Shown here: piece after piece, positions 54,416 through 56,734 of the stretch
Layout: each line of letters opens with the position of its first letter
Numbering within the stretch: position 1 is the stretch's first letter
Assembly: GCF_900129835.1 (NCBI RefSeq)
Contig: NZ_FQXA01000010.1
Coordinates: 1-56,734, forward strand
Origin: Stutzerimonas xanthomarina DSM 18231
GTDB taxonomy: Bacteria > Pseudomonadota > Gammaproteobacteria > Pseudomonadales > Pseudomonadaceae
DNA length: 56,734 nt
Reading direction: 5' to 3'
Program-made: the position numbers and the translations under genes
The notes under the pieces: model-generated
Databases searched by the model: none
The model's input: the letters and a program-made list of their open reading frames with translations, nothing else
Told to the model about the DNA's origin: nothing

Positions 54416-55354
54416 ATGAAACGCCTCCACGTCGCCGCTGGCGTGATCCGTGGCGGCGCTGGCCATGTGTTGATCGCAAAGCGTCCCGTGGACAAGCACC
54501 AGGGCGGACTCTGGGAATTTCCGGGCGGTAAGGTCGAGCCTGGCGAGACTGCAGAGGGCGCGCTCGCGCGGGAGCTGGCCGAGGAGTTGGGCATTGCCGT
54601 GAATGCTGCAAGGCCCCTGATTCAGGTACGTCACGACTATCCGGATAAACAGGTGCTGCTCGATGTATGGGAAGTGCTTGAGTTTGACGGAGAGCCGCAC
54701 GGCGCTGAAGGCCAACCGTTAGCTTGGGTGACAGCGGAGGATCTGCCCCGTTATGAATTTCCGGCGGCGAACCGGCCAATAATCTCTGCTGCTCGCCTAC
54801 CAAAGTCGTACCTGATCACACCGGATAACCTGGCACCACAGGAACTGCTTTGCGGTGTGGCTTGTGCACTGGATGCAGGCGTCCGGCTGTTGCAGCTACG
54901 CTGCCCTGCTTTGGCGGATGCTCAGTACCGCACGCTGGCGACTGAAGTCTTGGAACTCTGTGCCGGGCGTGCGCAGGTCATGCTTAAAGGGCCCCTGGAG
55001 TGGGCGCAGGATTTTCCGGATGCCGGCTGGCACCTGACGGCGTCGCAACTGCGCGAGCACACCGACGCGGGTAGACCGATCGAGACGGGACGCTGGCTCG
55101 CCGCGTCGTGCCACGATATGGCCGAGCTGGATCTTGCGAACCAGATGGGGGTTGATTTCATTGTTCTCTCGCCGATACTTGCTACCGCCTCGCATCCCGA
55201 AGCGAGACCCATGGGGTGGCAGCGCGCCGCCGATATGCTGCTAGGCTTTGCTCAGCCCGCTTATCTGCTGGGCGGCCTTGGTCCGAGGGATGCGGAGAGG
55301 GCTGCGCAGATCGGCGCGCAAGGCGTTGCAGGCATTCGGGCGTTCTGGCCGTAG
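54416..55354 (+). CDS. Nudix (MutT-like) hydrolase fused to a degenerate thiamine-phosphate-synthase domain
   Basis: 312 residues. Residues about 1-130 are a MutT-type Nudix domain; the Nudix box runs from the GGKVEPGETAEG motif through ALARELAEELGI with all catalytic Glu present, so 8-oxo-dGTP hydrolysis is plausible. Residues about 135-312 resemble a ThiE/TenI barrel (LLQLRCP, WHLTASQL, GVDFIVLSPIL, GGLGPRDAERAAQIGAQGVA) but the substrate-binding motifs of ThiE are eroded. The fusion is typical of pseudomonads downstream of argJ. The second domain is probably not a working ThiE. Confidence 0.9.
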   Translation: MKRLHVAAGVIRGGAGHVLIAKRPVDKHQGGLWEFPGGKVEPGETAEGALARELAEELGIAVNAARPLIQVRHDYPDKQVLLDVWEVLEFDGEPHGAEGQPLAWVTAEDLPRYEFPAANRPIISAARLPKSYLITPDNLAPQELLCGVACALDAGVRLLQLRCPALADAQYRTLATEVLELCAGRAQVMLKGPLEWAQDFPDAGWHLTASQLREHTDAGRPIETGRWLAASCHDMAELDLANQMGVDFIVLSPILATASHPEARPMGWQRAADMLLGFAQPAYLLGGLGPRDAERAAQIGAQGVAGIRAFWP

Positions 55355-55440
55355 CGGCTGCCGGGCTTACGTCAGGCCTTACATTCGAATTGTAAGGACC
55401 AACAGGTGTCATAGTTGCCGCCGAAACTGAGGATGCATTG

Positions 55441-55477
55441 ATAGGCTGAGCCTATTGTTGCTATTTCCTCAATCAAT
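55441..55477 (+). promoter_or_regulatory. OxyR-type binding site upstream of ahpC
   Basis: ATAG-N7-CTAT (55441-55455) is exact, and the two following 11-bp-spaced tetranucleotides ATTT and CAAT (55463-55477) continue the four-contact OxyR pattern less well. It ends next to a possible -35, with TATCTT at 55501-55506 as a -10. OxyR activates ahpC in related bacteria; this is inferred. Confidence 0.7.
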
Positions 55478-55545
55478 TAACCGTATCCGTTTTCGTGCGC
55501 TATCTTAGGCGTCGTTAAATTCTGAATCCCAAAAGGAGTTAGTAA

Positions 55546-56109
55546 ATGTCTCTGATCAACACCCAAGTCCAGCCATTCAAAGTTAACGCTTTTCACAATG
55601 GCAAGTTCATCGAAGTCACCGAAGAGTCCCTCAAGGGCAAGTGGTCGGTACTGATCTTCATGCCGGCAGCCTTCACCTTTAACTGCCCGACCGAGATCGA
55701 AGACGCTGCCAACAGCTACGCTGAGTTCCAGAAGGCCGGTACCGAGGTGTACATCGTCACTACCGATACCCATTTCTCGCACAAGGTTTGGCACGAAACC
55801 TCGCCAGCCGTCGGTAAGGCCCAGTTCCCGCTGATCGGTGATCCGACTCATCAGCTGACCAACGCCTTTGGCGTACACATCGCTGAAGAAGGCCTGGCGC
55901 TGCGTGGCACCTTCATCATCAACCCGGAAGGCCAGATCAAGACCCTGGAAATCCACTCGAACGAAATCGCACGTGACGTCGGCGAAACCCTACGCAAGCT
56001 GAAAGCTGCCCAGTACACCGCCGCGCACCCGGGCGAAGTCTGCCCCGCGAAGTGGAAAGAAGGCGAGAAGACCCTGGCTCCTTCTCTGGATCTGGTTGGC
56101 AAGATCTAA
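55546..56109 (+). CDS. ahpC: Alkyl hydroperoxide reductase subunit C (peroxiredoxin)
   Basis: 187 residues. The peroxidatic Cys47 is in FTFNCPTE and the resolving Cys166 in GEVCPAKW, as in typical 2-Cys peroxiredoxins of this length. It reduces organic and hydrogen peroxides and is recycled by AhpF, encoded next. AAAGGAG lies before the ATG. An OxyR-type site is about 70-105 bp upstream. Confidence 0.98.
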   Translation: MSLINTQVQPFKVNAFHNGKFIEVTEESLKGKWSVLIFMPAAFTFNCPTEIEDAANSYAEFQKAGTEVYIVTTDTHFSHKVWHETSPAVGKAQFPLIGDPTHQLTNAFGVHIAEEGLALRGTFIINPEGQIKTLEIHSNEIARDVGETLRKLKAAQYTAAHPGEVCPAKWKEGEKTLAPSLDLVGKI

Positions 56110-56120
56110 ACGGTCGACGA

Positions 56121-56142
56121 GCGCTGCGCCTAGGCGCAGCGC
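56121..56142 (+). terminator. Intercistronic hairpin between ahpC and ahpF
   Basis: GCGCTGCGCC (56121-56130) and GGCGCAGCGC (56133-56142) form a perfect 10-bp stem with a 2-nt loop, 12 bp after the ahpC stop. No U-run follows, so it may act as an mRNA stabiliser rather than a terminator. Confidence 0.55.
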
Positions 56143-56182
56143 CTCAGCACCGTTCTCGGGCAGAGTATTGCTCCGAGAAACT

Positions 56183-56214
56183 AAACGCCTGGGCGCCAAC
56201 CGTCCGGGCGTTTT
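56183..56214 (+). terminator. Attenuating terminator between ahpC and ahpF
   Basis: AAACGCC (56183-56189) can pair with GGGCGTTT (about 56206-56213), followed by TTATT. Together with the hairpin at 56121 it would lower ahpF expression relative to ahpC. Confidence 0.6.
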
Positions 56215-56249
56215 ATTAACTGAATTCTGCAAGTTGGGGATCGCTGCTC

Positions 56250-56734
56250 ATGTTGGACACCAATCTCAAAGCGCAACTGAAAACCTACCTGGAAAAGGTC
56301 ACCCAGCCGTTCGAGATCGTCGCGTCCCTCGATGACCGCGAAAAATCCCAGGAAATGCTCAGCCTGCTGGAAGACATTACCAGCCTGAGCGACAAGATCA
56401 CCCTGCGTACCGACGGCAAGGATGTGCGCAGGCCTTCGTTCGCACTCAACCGCATCGGTGGCAATATCAGCCTGCGTTTCGCCGGCATCCCGATGGGTCA
56501 CGAATTCACCTCGCTGGTACTGGCCTTGCTCCAAGTAGGCGGTCATCCGTCGAAGACTGCGCGTGAGATCATCGAGCAGATCAAAGACCTCGACGGCGAG
56601 TACAACTTCGAAACCTACTTCTCGCTGTCCTGCCAGAATTGCCCGGACGTGGTACAGGCGCTCAATCTGATGGCCGTGCTCAACCCGAACATTCGCCACG
56701 TCGCCATCGACGGTGCGCTGTTCCAGGAAGAGGT
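56250..56734 (+). CDS. ahpF: Alkyl hydroperoxide reductase subunit F, N-terminal part (cut by window end)
   Basis: 161 codons are visible. [20 protein letters not shown] is the standard AhpF start. The N-terminal double-thioredoxin-fold domain includes [18 protein letters not shown] with the redox-active CxxC. The FAD/NADPH parts lie outside the window. It reduces AhpC with NADH. Confidence 0.95.
   Translation, partial: MLDTNLKAQLKTYLEKVTQPFEIVASLDDREKSQEMLSLLEDITSLSDKITLRTDGKDVRRPSFALNRIGGNISLRFAGIPMGHEFTSLVLALLQVGGHPSKTAREIIEQIKDLDGEYNFETYFSLSCQNCPDVVQALNLMAVLNPNIRHVAIDGALFQEE

Overview
The window is a chromosomal stretch of a high-GC gammaproteobacterium of the Pseudomonas / Stutzerimonas group. 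This is inferred from the gene orders lolB-ispE-tRNA-Gln-prs-rplY-pth-ychF, hemA-prfA-prmC-moeB-murI and secA-argJ-(mutT/thiE-like), from a PagL lipid A deacylase, and from the DUF1302/DUF1329 and DUF3509 families. A Stutzerimonas stutzeri-like species is my best guess, but no marker here proves the species.

Layout. 1-95 is the tail of an IS3-family element. 277-5793 holds two LysR regulators with adjacent small enzymes (VOC protein and GST; an SDR) and a nucleotide-exchanger-like transporter. 5849-16792 is a catabolic block read leftward: an OprB-type porin, a PQQ/haem alcohol dehydrogenase, a tiny proline-rich ORF, and an operon with a lipoate-ligase-like protein, a 2-oxoacid-dehydrogenase complex whose E2 is split into a free lipoyl protein and a free catalytic protein, a 2,3-butanediol-type Zn alcohol dehydrogenase, and a GMC flavoprotein with a Tat-type small subunit. 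It is faced by a divergent AcoR-type sigma-54 activator. The shared 396-bp intergenic region contains a -24/-12 promoter and two tandem dyads placed like an upstream activating sequence. The likely theme is oxidation of a diol or alcohol to an acetoin-like ketone, thiolytic cleavage by the E1/E2 complex, and local lipoylation.

19135-22551 shows decay: a secreted esterase-like gene with two frameshifts and a probable internal deletion, a quinone-reductase-like MDR enzyme, and a HigBA pair in which higB is frameshifted while higA and its operator look intact; then tRNA-Met. 22984-25423 has a small acidic ORF, a membrane phosphoesterase and an AAG-type DNA glycosylase. 25648-38643 is housekeeping: translation (ychF, pth, rplY, two tRNA-Gln, prfA, prmC), PRPP synthesis, isoprenoid precursor (ispE), lipoprotein sorting (lolB), haem (hemA), cell wall (murI) and pagL. 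38736-41372 is pyrimidine/purine salvage (uraA, upp, hpt). 41844-48082 is a DUF1302 outer-membrane protein, a DUF1329 protein and a MalT-like LuxR regulator. 48225-56734 holds DUF3509, yebG under a LexA box, a membrane protein, dciA, secA, argJ, a MutT/TPS fusion, and ahpC-ahpF behind an OxyR-type site; ahpF runs off the window.

The catabolic genes are linked by post-transcriptional signals: AAnAAnAA motifs of the Hfq/Crc type lie at the translation starts of the GMC enzyme, the butanediol dehydrogenase, the PQQ dehydrogenase, DUF1302 and DUF1329, suggesting shared carbon catabolite repression. The most unusual content is the split-E2 acetoin-like operon with its control region. All family assignments come from reading motifs; no searches were run.
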